A DNA stretch of 64,000 nucleotides from Caecitellus pseudoparvulus. Its lineage: Eukaryota; Bigyra: Bicosoecida. The position numbers were made by a program, and so were the translations under genes. Location of the stretch: NCBI GenBank assembly GCA_965644315.1, contig CBFFRQ010000068.1:1-64000 (forward strand), read 5' to 3'. The notes under the pieces are model-generated. The model saw only the letters and a program-made list of their open reading frames with translations, was not told where the DNA came from and searched no databases. Of this stretch, positions 50,191 through 60,711 are shown piece by piece (within the stretch, counting starts at the first letter, position 1; each line of letters begins with the position of its first letter).

Positions 50191-51149
50191 TCACATGAAG
50201 TCGTCGTACTCAGCCCCCAGGCCGGAGCTGCCCTGCACCCCCTCCGCCATGAGGTCGTCCGTCGTCTCCACGCGGGCGAAGGCCTTGGCCTTCTTGCCCT
50301 TCTTGCCCTTCTTGCCCTTGGGCTTGGCCGCCGACAGCTTGGAGTTCTTGGCGGTGTTCAGGATGGCAATGATGTCTGCCAGGTCATCCACCGTCATGTG
50401 CTCCTTGACGGCGTACAGGAAGGACTTCACGAACTTCAGGCCGTTCAGGCGGGAGCGGCCAGAGTACAGCTCCGTGGCCATAGCGTCGGCGATGGTGTCG
50501 TGCTGCGCCGCCACCTTCAGCGGCAGCAGGCCCACCTGCCCAGCCACGTCGTCCGTCGCCACCCCCGGCTGCACAGCCTCGTCGTCGCCCAGGCCGAAGG
50601 TGTCCTCCGCGATCTGCAGGTCGGCCTGCTTCTGGATACGCTCCAGGCGCAGGCGCTCCTCGGCGGGGTCGTCGCTGGGCTCGCCGTGGGCAGCTTGCGC
50701 ACGCGCGAGGGCCTCGTCCTTGGCCTTCTCCTTGGCAGCAGCCTCTGCCAGAGCGGCCTTCTTCAGCTGTGCTCAGGAAGGGGAGCAGGGGGTGTGCGGA
50801 GGCGGCGCCCAGTTCCAACTGCAGCCTGCCACACGCACGTGCTTCTCCTTCACAACCACGGGGGCGGCTGGGGCAGCGGCCTTGGGCGCAACCTCTTCCG
50901 TCGCCTCGGCGTCTTCGTCCTCCCAGTCCCCGGCAGAGCCGAGCGCAGCTGTGGACTCCCTGTGCATAAGGCGGGCGTGCCACTGTGTGCAGCACATGCG
51001 GGCGGACGCCACCGAACACCGCAAGGGCCACTCACGTGACGGGCACGGCCACGTCGAAATCATCGTCGTCTGAGAAGGTGGCACATAGCTCAAGGTGAAG
51101 GGGGGGTGACGCCTGGCGCCAGGCACAGACAGAACACACCCCAGTTCAT
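50191..51149 (-). CDS. EIF3J: Translation initiation factor eIF3 subunit J (Hcr1)
   Basis: Exons 51149-51140 (10 nt), 51069-51036, 50959-50839 and 50766-50191 (introns 70, 76 and 72 nt) encode 246 residues. The start MNWDDDDFDVAVPVTESTAA and GDWEDEDAE match the acidic N-terminus of eIF3j. LKKAALAEAAAKEKAKDE and EERLRLERIQKQADLQIAED are the helical middle; FGLGDD, then LNGLKFVKSFLYAVKEHMTV and the Lys-rich KPKGKKGKKGKKAK, followed by EYDDFM, give the conserved C-terminus. The protein is a loosely bound eIF3 subunit that helps 40S mRNA binding and start-site fidelity in the cytosol. The first coding exon holds only three codons and one base. The gene is divergent from the DLST gene. Confidence 0.92.
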
Positions 51150-51611
51150 GGTGGCAGGTACTCGCGTTTCAGCAGCAATGAAACGCGCTCAACAATGTGC
51201 TGCCCAGAGTCTGGGGAAGCAGGGACAGCTTCAGGCGGTGGTGCGTGGGAGTACAATGCCCGAATCTGGGGCGAAGGTGCATTGAGTGGCAGTGGAAAGT
51301 GGTCAGCGGCGGTCTCCGTTCACTGTGCAGCGACTGCCTCCCAAGCACAGCCCAGTGCCTCGCACAGCCCAGCGCAGCCCACGCACTCGCCGCCCGCACG
51401 ACACAGTAAAAGTCACTTTTGTGCCTGCTCTAATGCGCCCTACTCCCGCGCTCTCTTCCCTGCGCCCCTTCCCCCTGCACCGCTGATTCCAGCGCAAATC
51501 ACAGCTTCGCCGTGCGTGCTGCCGCATCGGAATTACGCCGCCGGTGGGCCCCACTTCCCGACTGCTTCTCTTCACGACCCGCGGCCTCGCTTTGCAGACC
51601 GCTGAGCAACA
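51150..51611. other. Divergent promoter region of eIF3j and DLST genes
   Basis: About 460 bp between two divergent housekeeping genes. It is more balanced in base composition than the flanking coding regions. No other gene or repeat is visible; expected to contain both promoters and 5' UTRs. Confidence 0.5.
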
Positions 51612-53099
51612 ATGAAGGCTGTCCGCACCATTTCTCTGGCGGCGGCTCGTGCCGTTTCTGGCCGCTCAGCCATGGTTGCCCGACAGGTGCGGTCTTTGAC
51701 GCTGGCTCTGCCCCCGCCCCTCCGTGCGGCACGCCTTGCCTTGCCTTGCTCAGATTGGTGCCACGGGAGCGTTCATGAATGTGATGGCCCCCGCTGCTGC
51801 CTCCGCTATCCCTCAGTGCGTGGCGCTGCGCCTCCCCTGCCACATCTGCGTCGCCCACACCGGCTCCACCCAACCATTCCGTGCCCAGGCTGTCCCACGT
51901 TCGCGCCTTCAGCTCTGGTACGGCAAGCTGTGTTCTGGGCAGCAGGCCCCGCACAATGAAGCACTGCGCCCCCCGCTCTTGTCACAGAGGCCAAGACCAT
52001 GCTGCTGAGTGGCATGGGCGAGAGCATTTCTGAGGGCACTGTCGCCCAGTGGCTGAAGCAGCCTGGAGACTGGGTGGATGAGGACGAGGCCATCGTGGTC
52101 ATGGACACGGACAAGGTCGCAGTGGAACTGCGGGCAGAGTTCTCTGGCTTCATCCAGGAGCACCTGGTGCAGGCTGACGACACTGTAGAAGTGGGCGCCC
52201 CCATCGTCACCATCGTGCCGGGGGAGAAGCCTGCCGACGCTGGCTCCTCCGCTCCCGCCCCTGCTCCCGCCCCTGCTGCGGAGAGTGAAGCAGCACCTGC
52301 CCCTGCCTCGGCACCCACGCCTGCGCCCACCCCAGCGCCCGCGCCAGCGCCGACCCCCGCCCCGGCCCCCGCTGCCGGCTCCACGCCCGCTCCCGCTGAG
52401 CGATCTGAGGAGCGCGTGAAGATGAGCCGCATGCGCCAGCGCATCGCCGCCCGCCTGAAGGACGCCCAGAACACCAACGCCATGCTGACAACCTTCCAGG
52501 AGGTGGACATGTCCGCCCTCATCAACCTGCGCAAGAAGTACAAAGACGCCTTCGCCGACGCACACGGCGTGAAGCTGGGCTTCATGTCCGCCTTCATCAA
52601 GGCCTCTGCCCTGGCCCTGCAGGAGATCCCCGCAGTGAACGCCGTGGTGGACGGCGGGGACATCGTCTACCGCAACTACGTGGACGTCTCTGTGGCAGTG
52701 GCGTCCCCTCGAGGCCTGGTGGTGCCCGTCGTCCGCGACGTGCAAGACAAGGGCTTCGCGGACATCGAGGGCACACTGGCAGACCTCGCCTCCAAGGCGC
52801 GCTCTGACGCCATCACCATGGAGGACATGGCCGGCGGCACCTTCACCATCTCCAATGGCGGCGTGTTCGGCAGCATGATGGGCACGCCCATCATCAACCC
52901 GCCCCAGTCTGCCATCCTGGGCATGCACGCCACCAAGATGCGCCCCGTCGTCGTGGACGGCGAGATCACCATGCGCCCTGTCATGTACCTGGCGCTCACC
53001 TACGACCACCGCCTCATCGACGGCCGTGAGGCTGTCACCTTCCTGTGCAGCATCCGGGACAAGGTGGAGGACCCCTCCCGCATGCTGCTGGGCCTGTGA
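51612..53099 (+). CDS. DLST: Dihydrolipoyllysine succinyltransferase, E2 of 2-oxoglutarate dehydrogenase
   Basis: Exons 51612-51686, 51754-51815, 51889-51917 (29 nt) and 51988-53099 (introns 67, 73 and 70 nt), 425 residues. The presequence is Ala/Arg-rich and splicing gives HVRAFSSEAKTMLLS, a typical mitochondrial cleavage context. The lipoyl domain reads GMGESISEGTVAQWLKQPGD with the lipoyl Lys in VVMDTDKVAVEL. A ~60-residue Ala/Pro linker follows (APAPASAPTPAPTPAPAPAP), with no recognisable E3-binding domain, as in animal DLST. The catalytic domain starts RVKMSRMRQRIAARLKDAQN and ends with TYDHRLIDGREAVTFL, holding the catalytic His and Asp. The enzyme transfers succinyl groups to CoA in the mitochondrial TCA cycle. 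Confidence 0.93.
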
Positions 53100-53377
53100 G
53101 CCCCTCCCGCCCTCGCCACAATGCACCCAAACCGGCACAATGCCACAGCATATCAGTGCTAGGCAGCCAAACATTGCTTGACGGAAGCCCAGCGCCGCAC
53201 GGGACGCGCGCTCTAGTGCCCGGTGGAGCACCACAACGCGGCGGCATTTGGCACTCTCACACCTCGATCCCGAGCAGCAGACTTCCACCCCTGAAGAAGT
53301 GGGGAAGGCCACCGGGAGTGAAGAACTTGCTGTGAGGGTGCAGCAGTTTTTCCCCTCTACCTTCCTTCGTCACCAAC

Positions 53378-56300
53378 ATGGCAGCGGATCTCCAGGCTCG
53401 AAGGTCAGCCATTCAGAGCAGAGTGAGTGGCTTCGTCGCATGCGACGCCAAACGCGCCGGCACGCTGCACTCCTTCGGCACTCAGGTGAAGAACTTGAGC
53501 ACCTCTGTGCTGAACCTAGATGATGATGCTGGACAGGGCTCTGCTGGCAGCGATGATGATGATGCCTTCATGTCTCCCTTGCCGCGATCCCAGCGCCCGT
53601 CCACCACAAGGGCTCGGTCCGGCAGATCAGCCAGCGTTGCTGATGCACGCCCGGCCTCGGCGCGCTTCTCACGAGGCATGCCACCCTCCATCCTCAGCAT
53701 TGATGCTGGTAACGATGATAGCGACGGCGGCGCCATTCCCCGCACCATCAGCCCTCCCCGGCGCCAAGTGCGATCCGTGTCTGCAGCTGGAGCTGGACGC
53801 GCGCGCCGCTTCTCCATCGCCGACTTCCGCAAGGAACGGGCCAAGAAGGACAAGGAGTTCCAAGCAAAGCGCAAGGCTGTGGCGGATGGTGCGCCTGCCG
53901 CTGCCGCCGGCGCGTCGGCATCGAACTCGGCTGCAGATCAACAGGCCAAGCACACCGAAGACAGCACGCCGACTGCTTCCCCTGCTGTGCCTGCCTCTCC
54001 TTCCCGCGGGTCCCCCCCCCGCAGATCTCCCTCTCCATCGCGAAGCATTGGAGCGGGGAGCACGGGCAGTCGAAGGTCCTTCGCTGGGGGGCTGGCCGCC
54101 CTTGGCATCGGCGACGTGCCGTCCGACGAAGATGAGGAGTCGGGAGATGCGGTAGATGCTGTCTCCTTCCTCACCTCCCGCCGCCCCAGCTCAGCCCGAC
54201 GCGGCCGAGCCCAAGAGGGCGACGCTGCCACCCTTTCCACGGCTGATGCAACACGGGCCTCGTCAGAAGAGGCAGCTAAACCCCCTCCCGCGTCCCTCTC
54301 GGCGGGAGGCTCCGCGACGCCACGTGCCAAACCCTCGGCCAGCATCGCACCTGCGCGCAGGCCTGTGCAAAGTGAGCAACCCAAGCCATCAGTGCTGTTT
54401 GACGTTGTTCCGGAGGCTAAACCGCCTGCACCTGCTCCAGCGCCAGTGCCTGAGCCAGCTCCAGCTCCTGCGCCTGAGCCTACACCAGCGCCAGCTCCAG
54501 CTCCTGCGCCTGAGCCTACACCAGCGCCTGCGCCTGCGCCTGCTCCTGAGCCCGCTCCAGCGCCAGTGCCTGCTCCTGCGCCCGCTCCTGCTCGTGCTCC
54601 TGAGCCCGCTCCAGCGCCAGCTCCTGAGCCTTCTCCAGCTCCTGCTCCAACTCAATCTCAAGCAGACGAACTAAATGACCCGCCCAGTGCAACAGAAAGT
54701 GTTCCAGATTCAGAAGGCCCTGGCAGGGAGAGGTCCGGCAGCGTGAGTAGCCGCCGCCCCGACCTGCTCCTGACCATCCCAGTCACTCCCCACACGCCGA
54801 CAGCCAAGGCATTCAACCTTCATGGCGCACAGCCCGAGACAACTCACGCTGTATCCACACCAGCTGCGCCGGAGGGCGCCACCGCCCTGCGGCTTCGAGT
54901 GGGCAGCACCACTAGCACAAGCTCAGCAGACAAGCCCAGGCCCGGCCCACCGCCCGGGAAACCGAGTCCCGCAGCAGGGAAGCAGCAGCCAGCTGCCCCA
55001 CCGGGGACATCCCCTCGCTCCAGCAGTGGTTCAAGGACGCTGTCCCCCGCACAGGCCCCTGGCCTCACGCCCACGAGCTCCAGGGCTCCCAGTGGACATG
55101 CCACACGTCGGGGCGTCCTGTCAGCTTTGAAGCAGGCCAACACGCCCTCCACCCCAGCAGCAAAGCGCGCTCTGAGTCACTTCAGTTCCAGCAGTCGTTC
55201 CGTTGGGGCGTTGTCGCCTGTCGTTCCCAGCGACAGGCGCCCCAGCACTGCCCCAGGCGTGCTCAAGGCTTCTCGGAGTGTGTCGTTGGGGGGCGGGGGA
55301 GAGGAGGCGGAGCCTGCCAGGGCGCCCTCACGCTCCAGCGTCACCTTCGCGGAGTCTCCCAGCGTGAGGGAGATCCCCTTGGCATCCAGCAGGCCGCGTG
55401 TTGCCAGCGACTCGTCCAGTGACCTGGACAGCCCTGACTTTGGCAGCGACGACGAAGAGAAGCGGGCGGGCTTCCCGACATCCACCCCGCTGTTCACCCC
55501 TGCCACCAGCACCGCACCAGTTGACCGCGAGGCGTGGAGCAGTGACTCGTCAGAGCCGGGCGACACCCCGCTCGCCAAGGCGGGCCCCACCGTGCGAGCT
55601 CGGACAGACGCGGCAGGGCTGCAGTCGCCCCCAGTGGCGGGCGCCTCCACCTTGGCTTCACCAGACTCCTCCGAGGTTGGGGTGGACTCTGCCCCTGAGC
55701 CTGAGGCGTCCTTTGCAGAAGCCGTCGTGGCACTGACATCTGTCGTGCGGGAGAACAAGGCCCAGGCGTCGCTTCGAGCAGGGACGGCGGCCGCCACGGC
55801 GCAGGAGGGGGGCGAGGACGCGTCAGCACAGGATACGTCCAGCGACAGCAGCAGCCTAGAGGACGCCGATGAAGACTACATGATGGGGCGATCCCCCACT
55901 CCCAAGCGCGCCGGGCAAACTTTCTTTGCGCACGACGAGGAGACGGCCGATGCCATCATCCAGCGCATGCGCCGAGGCTCGGCGTCCAGCGCAGAGGTGG
56001 CAGGTGCGCCAGGTGCGCGGCGGGCCGCACCTGCTCGAGCGTCACGTCCAGCCAGCGCAACCCCCGTGCTTTCGGGGGACCGAAGAAGCAAGCCAGGAGG
56101 GGGCGCACCGACCCAGCATCGTTCCCTGGACCAAGAGTACGAGGCGGCTGGCATCCCCGAGGTGGACGCTGGTGTGGACTCCAGTAGCAGTGATGACGAA
56201 GAGGAACGAGTGTTGTTCCGCTCAGGATCGGTGAAGCGCCACTGGCTGGCTGAGGCGTGGGTGTCGGTGCCGGGGGAGGAGGGGGCGGAGCAGCCTGCCC

Positions 56301-58405
56301 GACCCCCCTCCAGGCTCCCACCCGTCGCCGCCGCCCTGGCCCCGGATTCATCCATGCTAGGCAGCTCGGGAGCACCCTTGCCCAGGGCACAGCCCCGCCT
56401 TCCCGCCCCCCCCACCAGTAGGCCACCCATGCGTGGAGGTGTGCGACGGCGGCCAGCAGGGCAAGGCTCTGCGCTGCTGCCCAGCGCCGCCGCATTGCCA
56501 CTGCAGCCTGATGCGCAGGGTGAGGGCGGCACAGCGCGGTGCAGGGCCCCCGCACGCAGCAGACTGCTGTCCACATCCTCCTTCCGCCTGCAGCGCATGG
56601 CTGGCGGGGGGCACCAAGCGCGGTCCCGACCCACGTCCGCCCCGCCCCCTGCAGGCACCTGGGACGGGCACAGCACTACCCTCCGCAGCACTGCCTCTGC
56701 CAATGCCCCTGGTGCTCTGCCCCTGCCACAGTTCAGGCAGGCGGCCGTGGATGTGGAGGCGCCTCGCTTGTCAGCTGTGCGGCCCCACCTGCGGCGCGTG
56801 GTGCTGCCGCTGGTGGGCGCACTGCAGCAGCACGCTGCCATGTGGGCAGATACCGTGCTGCCATCCATTGTGGAGGGGGCGACAGGGGGGGGGCAGGGCC
56901 TGGCCCTGCTGGACTGCATCCAAGAGCAGGTGGAAGGCAGCTGGGAGGCTGCCATGCAGCCCCTCGAGCAGAGCATTCTGTCCACCACCTGCCAACTGGC
57001 ATCCATCGCCAGTGTGGCAGGGTTGCCGGAGGCACAGGCTCCGCGGGCGTGGGGTGGTGACCCTGACCCAACCTTCCTGCCGCTGGCGATGTTCTGCAGG
57101 CTGGTGGCGCACAGCTACAACAAACTGGCCACCGACGCCATGGGTGAGGGCCGTGTCCTGGCAGCACACGCGTTCCTGGAGGCTGCCGAGGACACCGTGC
57201 GCACGTACGTGTCCCAGTTCAGCCGTCTGCAGCTGGGGCACCTGCTGGCGGCATGGACACTGATGGGGAACCATGGCACGGACCTGGCCCTGGCAGCTCC
57301 ACAGGCGGCTGCAGGGGGGAGCGGCGCTTTCCCTGCCTTGCCACACCGCAAGCGCCCCCCCTCCGCCTCCACCCTCATGGCCGCCCACCCACGCCACCGC
57401 CGGCCTGCGTCAGCCTCCACCACTGGCAGCTTGGGCAGCACCCACCGGCGCAAGGCTGGCAACGTCACTCTGGAATCTGCCGGCCTGGCCTTGCTCAGCG
57501 TGAAGGGCGTGGACCCCGATGACATCGGCCTCCTGCACACCAGCTTCGAGGGGTCGCTGCCGGCAGCCATGAAGGCGTGCTACGAGGGTGCCATGCTGCT
57601 GCAGGCCACGGCAGGTGGCGAGACCTTCTCGCCTGGAGCGCTGGCTGCCCTTGCCGTCACTTACAACAACCTCGGGGTCCTGTTCCACCAACAGGGCTAC
57701 CCCAGCCGGGCCCTGGCCCAGTTCCACCGCGCGCTGGCTGTGGAGGAGGCCATGGGACACATGGCCACGGCAGTTCAGATGGGGCGCCCCAGCCAGGCCC
57801 CCCTGCCCACGCCCGAGGGCGGGGACCACGGCAGCTCGCAGACGCTGGGCAACCTTGCTGCTGTGTACCAGGAAGCTGCCAACGCGCTCGTGGCCCAAGC
57901 GACAGGGGGTCGCGGCGGCGCCCTGCCCAGCGCCAAGCACCCCTTCCCCGGGGCCACCAGACCCCTCAAACAGCCCCCCCGCCGAAGCAGCAGGCGCCAG
58001 GAGTCACATCGGCACGCTGGTGCTCCCCACACTGCTGAGCTGTCCAGGGCTGGCCTCTCCCCACTGCACGCTGTGAGTGCCGGGCGGCGACACATGGCCG
58101 ATGCGCTGTTCCCCCTGGATGAAGAGGGGGGCGTCGGCTCCGACCTTGCCAGCTCGGCGTCAGAGCCAGACTCAGCGGAGCAGGTGCAGCATCCTCCCGC
58201 TCAGAGCGCGCTCACGCCGCCCAGCGCTGGCGCCGGGCAACGACGGGGTGGAGCAGCGCAGCCTGTGCAGTATGCCAGCCCAAAGGCCATGTATGCCAGT
58301 GGCACGTCCCCCGATCCCGCGCGTGCGTCGGCTCGGCATGACCGCCAGTACGCTCGCTTCAGAGGGCATGCCAGCCCAGCGGCAGGCTCGCTGTCCTTCA
58401 GGTAG
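53378..58405 (+). CDS. Large Ser/Pro-rich protein with C-terminal TPR-like region
   Basis: A single-exon frame of 1675 residues. The first 1100 residues are low-complexity: Ser/Arg-rich stretches, acidic Ser/Asp clusters (DDDAGQGSAGSDDDDAF; SSSDDEEERVLF) and a ~80-residue Ala-Pro-Glu repeat. From about 1125 the sequence becomes globular and helical (APRLSAVRPHLRRVVLPLVG; FLPLAMFCRLVAHSYNKLAT), and near 1426-1460 TYNNLGVLFHQQGYPSRALA followed by QFHRALAVEEA is a good TPR, with a partner helix pair around TLGNLAAVYQEAANALVAQA. The tail is again disordered. I do not recognise an orthologue. The architecture suits a scaffold or cytoskeletal/ciliary protein, but that is a guess. Confidence 0.7.
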   Translation: MAADLQARRSAIQSRVSGFVACDAKRAGTLHSFGTQVKNLSTSVLNLDDDAGQGSAGSDDDDAFMSPLPRSQRPSTTRARSGRSASVADARPASARFSRGMPPSILSIDAGNDDSDGGAIPRTISPPRRQVRSVSAAGAGRARRFSIADFRKERAKKDKEFQAKRKAVADGAPAAAAGASASNSAADQQAKHTEDSTPTASPAVPASPSRGSPPRRSPSPSRSIGAGSTGSRRSFAGGLAALGIGDVPSDEDEESGDAVDAVSFLTSRRPSSARRGRAQEGDAATLSTADATRASSEEAAKPPPASLSAGGSATPRAKPSASIAPARRPVQSEQPKPSVLFDVVPEAKPPAPAPAPVPEPAPAPAPEPTPAPAPAPAPEPTPAPAPAPAPEPAPAPVPAPAPAPARAPEPAPAPAPEPSPAPAPTQSQADELNDPPSATESVPDSEGPGRERSGSVSSRRPDLLLTIPVTPHTPTAKAFNLHGAQPETTHAVSTPAAPEGATALRLRVGSTTSTSSADKPRPGPPPGKPSPAAGKQQPAAPPGTSPRSSSGSRTLSPAQAPGLTPTSSRAPSGHATRRGVLSALKQANTPSTPAAKRALSHFSSSSRSVGALSPVVPSDRRPSTAPGVLKASRSVSLGGGGEEAEPARAPSRSSVTFAESPSVREIPLASSRPRVASDSSSDLDSPDFGSDDEEKRAGFPTSTPLFTPATSTAPVDREAWSSDSSEPGDTPLAKAGPTVRARTDAAGLQSPPVAGASTLASPDSSEVGVDSAPEPEASFAEAVVALTSVVRENKAQASLRAGTAAATAQEGGEDASAQDTSSDSSSLEDADEDYMMGRSPTPKRAGQTFFAHDEETADAIIQRMRRGSASSAEVAGAPGARRAAPARASRPASATPVLSGDRRSKPGGGAPTQHRSLDQEYEAAGIPEVDAGVDSSSSDDEEERVLFRSGSVKRHWLAEAWVSVPGEEGAEQPARPPSRLPPVAAALAPDSSMLGSSGAPLPRAQPRLPAPPTSRPPMRGGVRRRPAGQGSALLPSAAALPLQPDAQGEGGTARCRAPARSRLLSTSSFRLQRMAGGGHQARSRPTSAPPPAGTWDGHSTTLRSTASANAPGALPLPQFRQAAVDVEAPRLSAVRPHLRRVVLPLVGALQQHAAMWADTVLPSIVEGATGGGQGLALLDCIQEQVEGSWEAAMQPLEQSILSTTCQLASIASVAGLPEAQAPRAWGGDPDPTFLPLAMFCRLVAHSYNKLATDAMGEGRVLAAHAFLEAAEDTVRTYVSQFSRLQLGHLLAAWTLMGNHGTDLALAAPQAAAGGSGAFPALPHRKRPPSASTLMAAHPRHRRPASASTTGSLGSTHRRKAGNVTLESAGLALLSVKGVDPDDIGLLHTSFEGSLPAAMKACYEGAMLLQATAGGETFSPGALAALAVTYNNLGVLFHQQGYPSRALAQFHRALAVEEAMGHMATAVQMGRPSQAPLPTPEGGDHGSSQTLGNLAAVYQEAANALVAQATGGRGGALPSAKHPFPGATRPLKQPPRRSSRRQESHRHAGAPHTAELSRAGLSPLHAVSAGRRHMADALFPLDEEGGVGSDLASSASEPDSAEQVQHPPAQSALTPPSAGAGQRRGGAAQPVQYASPKAMYASGTSPDPARASARHDRQYARFRGHASPAAGSLSFR
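54421..54660 (+). repeat. Coding Ala-Pro-Glu repeat
   Basis: Short imperfect repeats of GCTCCAGCGCC/GAGCCTACACC-type units encode APAPEPTPAPAPAPAPEPTP and similar for about 80 residues in the large Ser/Pro-rich protein. The tract shows many synonymous differences. It is expected to be an extended, stiff linker. Confidence 0.85.
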
Positions 58406-58695
58406 CTTGCTTGGTGGCGGGGGTGGCAGCGAACCCCCCCCTTGCTCAATGCAGCACCCCCTATTCACTCCTGGCAACACGGTGCACGCCCTGCCCCAAT
58501 TCAGCCCGCGCGCACCTCTGCTCCCTCTCACCATGAGCATGTTTCTGCATTAGCAGAAGCACAGAACAATAGGTGCTCCTTTTCCCGCAGAGTGCAAGCA
58601 AACTCGTGTCGCTGGCTCTCCCACCGGACGCCCAGGCCGCCTCTAAAAAGCCGCCAAAAGCGGACCATCCCACCCTTGCAACCACCTGACCACGC

Positions 58696-60474
58696 ATGGC
58701 TTGCCTCCTGCGCCGTGCCGTCGGAGTGGCGCGGGGCAACGTCAGTGGCGCAGGGCAACTTCGAAATTCCGCACCCGCCCTCGCCGCCCTGCTGGACTGT
58801 CGACTGAGCACAGAGGCGCCCTGGACGCTGCCACAGCTGCCATCACCACTTCCCATGCGGCCATACCATGTCGTTCCAGGCAAGGACAAGCCCCTGCGCA
58901 AGGACAGCAGGGCGCCGCCCAAGCGCCGTGCCGGCTCCCGATCTGGCGGTGTGAACGCCGCCCTCACCAGCGCCCTGGACATGGTGCTGCGCAAGGGCGT
59001 GCAGCCACACTCGTACCTCATGCCACAGGGCTCCATTTTGGGCGACGTTGTGCACGCCTTTGTCGAGCGGCGCATCGGGCACGTGCTGCTGCAGGACGGC
59101 AGCGGCAAAGTGACGGGCATGGTCACGGCGCGGGACGTGCTGCGCGCCATGGACAAGCACGTGCACGGCATGGGCATGGGGGACGTCTTCAAGCGCCCAG
59201 TGGACGAGTTCGCCACCCCATCTAGCGCCCTGGTGCATGCCGAGTACGACGACCCCCTGCAAACGTGCGCCCTCATCATGTCTGAGGTGAAGGTGCGGGT
59301 GCTGCCAGTGCTGAAGGAGGGCGTGCTGCTGGGCGTCATCACCCTCAAGGACATCGCCGATGGCGTCAACCGCAACTTGACGGGCGGCAAGGACACATAC
59401 GTCCGCCACGTGCTGCCCCGCCGGGGCGGCACCATCACCGCCATGGACGGCCGCCTGGACGCCGCCCACCTGCCCAAGTCCCTCTCCCACGCCGTGGGGC
59501 CAGCGGCCTTCCCTGGTGCCTTCCCTGCGCCGCAGGAGAAGCGCACCCTGCCCCGCCTGACCCTGCACACGGGCGCCATGTGCATTCCCGGGCCGGGCAA
59601 GGCTGTCGCAGAGGACGCTCACTTCGTCAGCCACCAGGCGTGGGAGCACCAGGCAGCAGACTTTGCGACGTTCCTGGGCGTGGCTGACGGCGTGGGGTCC
59701 TGGGCCATGCGGGGGGTGGACCCGGCTGCCTTTGCTGGGCGGCTGATGCAGGCTGTGCAGGAGGCCGTGTCTCGTGCGTCGGGCGTGGGTGTGGACCCGC
59801 CCAGCCCCATCGACCTGCTCATGCAGGCGTGGCAGAGCACTCTGGCTGAGCGGGTAGTGGGCAGCAGCACCGCCCTCGTGGCGTCCCTGGACCACACCTA
59901 CAACCAGTTCGCCACTGCCAACCTCGGCGACAGCGGCGCCCTGGTGCTGCGCCTGGTGGACGACCCCGCCACCCTGGGCTCCATGCAGCTGGGGCGAGAG
60001 GGCGCTGACGAACACGACTGGGAGGTTGTCTTCCGCACTGGCCAGCAGCTGCACGGCTTCAACCAGCCCTTCCAACTGGGCTTCGATGACGAGGCGCCGT
60101 CGGGGGAGATCTGCTTCGACCGCCCTGAGGCTGCCGACGTCGCCCGCACGCCCGTGCAGAGCGGGGACATCATCATCCTCGCCTCAGACGGCCTCTTCGA
60201 CAACATGCACGAGGCAGAGCTGCTGGATGTCGTGCAGGCGTGGCACAACGCACGCGCGGCGCCCGAGGACAGCGTCCCAGCCCAGCCCCGGCCCAGCGAC
60301 TCGGTGCAGGCGCTCGCCTCGCAGCTGGCCAGCAAGGCCCAAGCCCTCAGCATGGACAGCGACCGAGACAGCCCCTTCGCGGTGCTGGCCAAAGACAACG
60401 ACATCCTCTGGTCTCATGGGGGGCGCATGGATGACATCACGGTGCTGTGCGCAGAGGTGCGCACTGTGGAGTGA
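58696..60474 (+). CDS. CBS-domain pair fused to a PTC7-type PP2C phosphatase
   Basis: A single-exon frame of 592 residues. The N-terminus MACLLRRAVGVARGNVSGAG is Arg/Ala-rich and lacks acids, suggesting mitochondrial import. Residues about 90-240 form two CBS motifs (GDVVHAFVERRIGHVLLQDG with VTGMVTARDVLRAM; CALIMSEVKVRVLPVLKEGV with LLGVITLKDIADG), which usually bind adenine nucleotides. Residues about 290-590 are a PP2C domain of the PTC7 type: AMCIPGPGKAVAEDAHFVSH, FLGVADGVGSWAMRGVDPAA, TANLGDSGALVLRL, GDIIILASDGLFDNMHEAEL and GGRMDDITVLCAEV. The Asp residues of these motifs are the metal ligands. PTC7 is a mitochondrial phosphatase tied to coenzyme Q synthesis. Fusion to CBS domains suggests control by adenylate levels. 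Confidence 0.88.
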   Translation: MACLLRRAVGVARGNVSGAGQLRNSAPALAALLDCRLSTEAPWTLPQLPSPLPMRPYHVVPGKDKPLRKDSRAPPKRRAGSRSGGVNAALTSALDMVLRKGVQPHSYLMPQGSILGDVVHAFVERRIGHVLLQDGSGKVTGMVTARDVLRAMDKHVHGMGMGDVFKRPVDEFATPSSALVHAEYDDPLQTCALIMSEVKVRVLPVLKEGVLLGVITLKDIADGVNRNLTGGKDTYVRHVLPRRGGTITAMDGRLDAAHLPKSLSHAVGPAAFPGAFPAPQEKRTLPRLTLHTGAMCIPGPGKAVAEDAHFVSHQAWEHQAADFATFLGVADGVGSWAMRGVDPAAFAGRLMQAVQEAVSRASGVGVDPPSPIDLLMQAWQSTLAERVVGSSTALVASLDHTYNQFATANLGDSGALVLRLVDDPATLGSMQLGREGADEHDWEVVFRTGQQLHGFNQPFQLGFDDEAPSGEICFDRPEAADVARTPVQSGDIIILASDGLFDNMHEAELLDVVQAWHNARAAPEDSVPAQPRPSDSVQALASQLASKAQALSMDSDRDSPFAVLAKDNDILWSHGGRMDDITVLCAEVRTVE

Positions 60475-60711
60475 GGGGGGGTGGCAGACTCGAGAGAGGG
60501 GGGGGGGGCACGCTCCTTCCACAAGCCCGACCCTGGCAAAAACCAAACACACTCCGACCCCCGAATGTACATTATGCGCATCGCACCAAGATTATCTACC
60601 TGAATCTCTACACTTCAAGCACACCTAGCCAGCTCTCATTGAGGCGGCACCCGCACCGGTATCGAACGTTCCAGAAACCACCCACCGGCGCCACCCCAAT
60701 CTTCGACCACC

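Noticed and set aside
51909-53312. 467-residue minus-strand frame over the DLST gene
   Set aside because: Antisense shadow: His/Gly/Val-rich composition typical of the complementary frame, no motif, while the plus strand encodes a complete E2.
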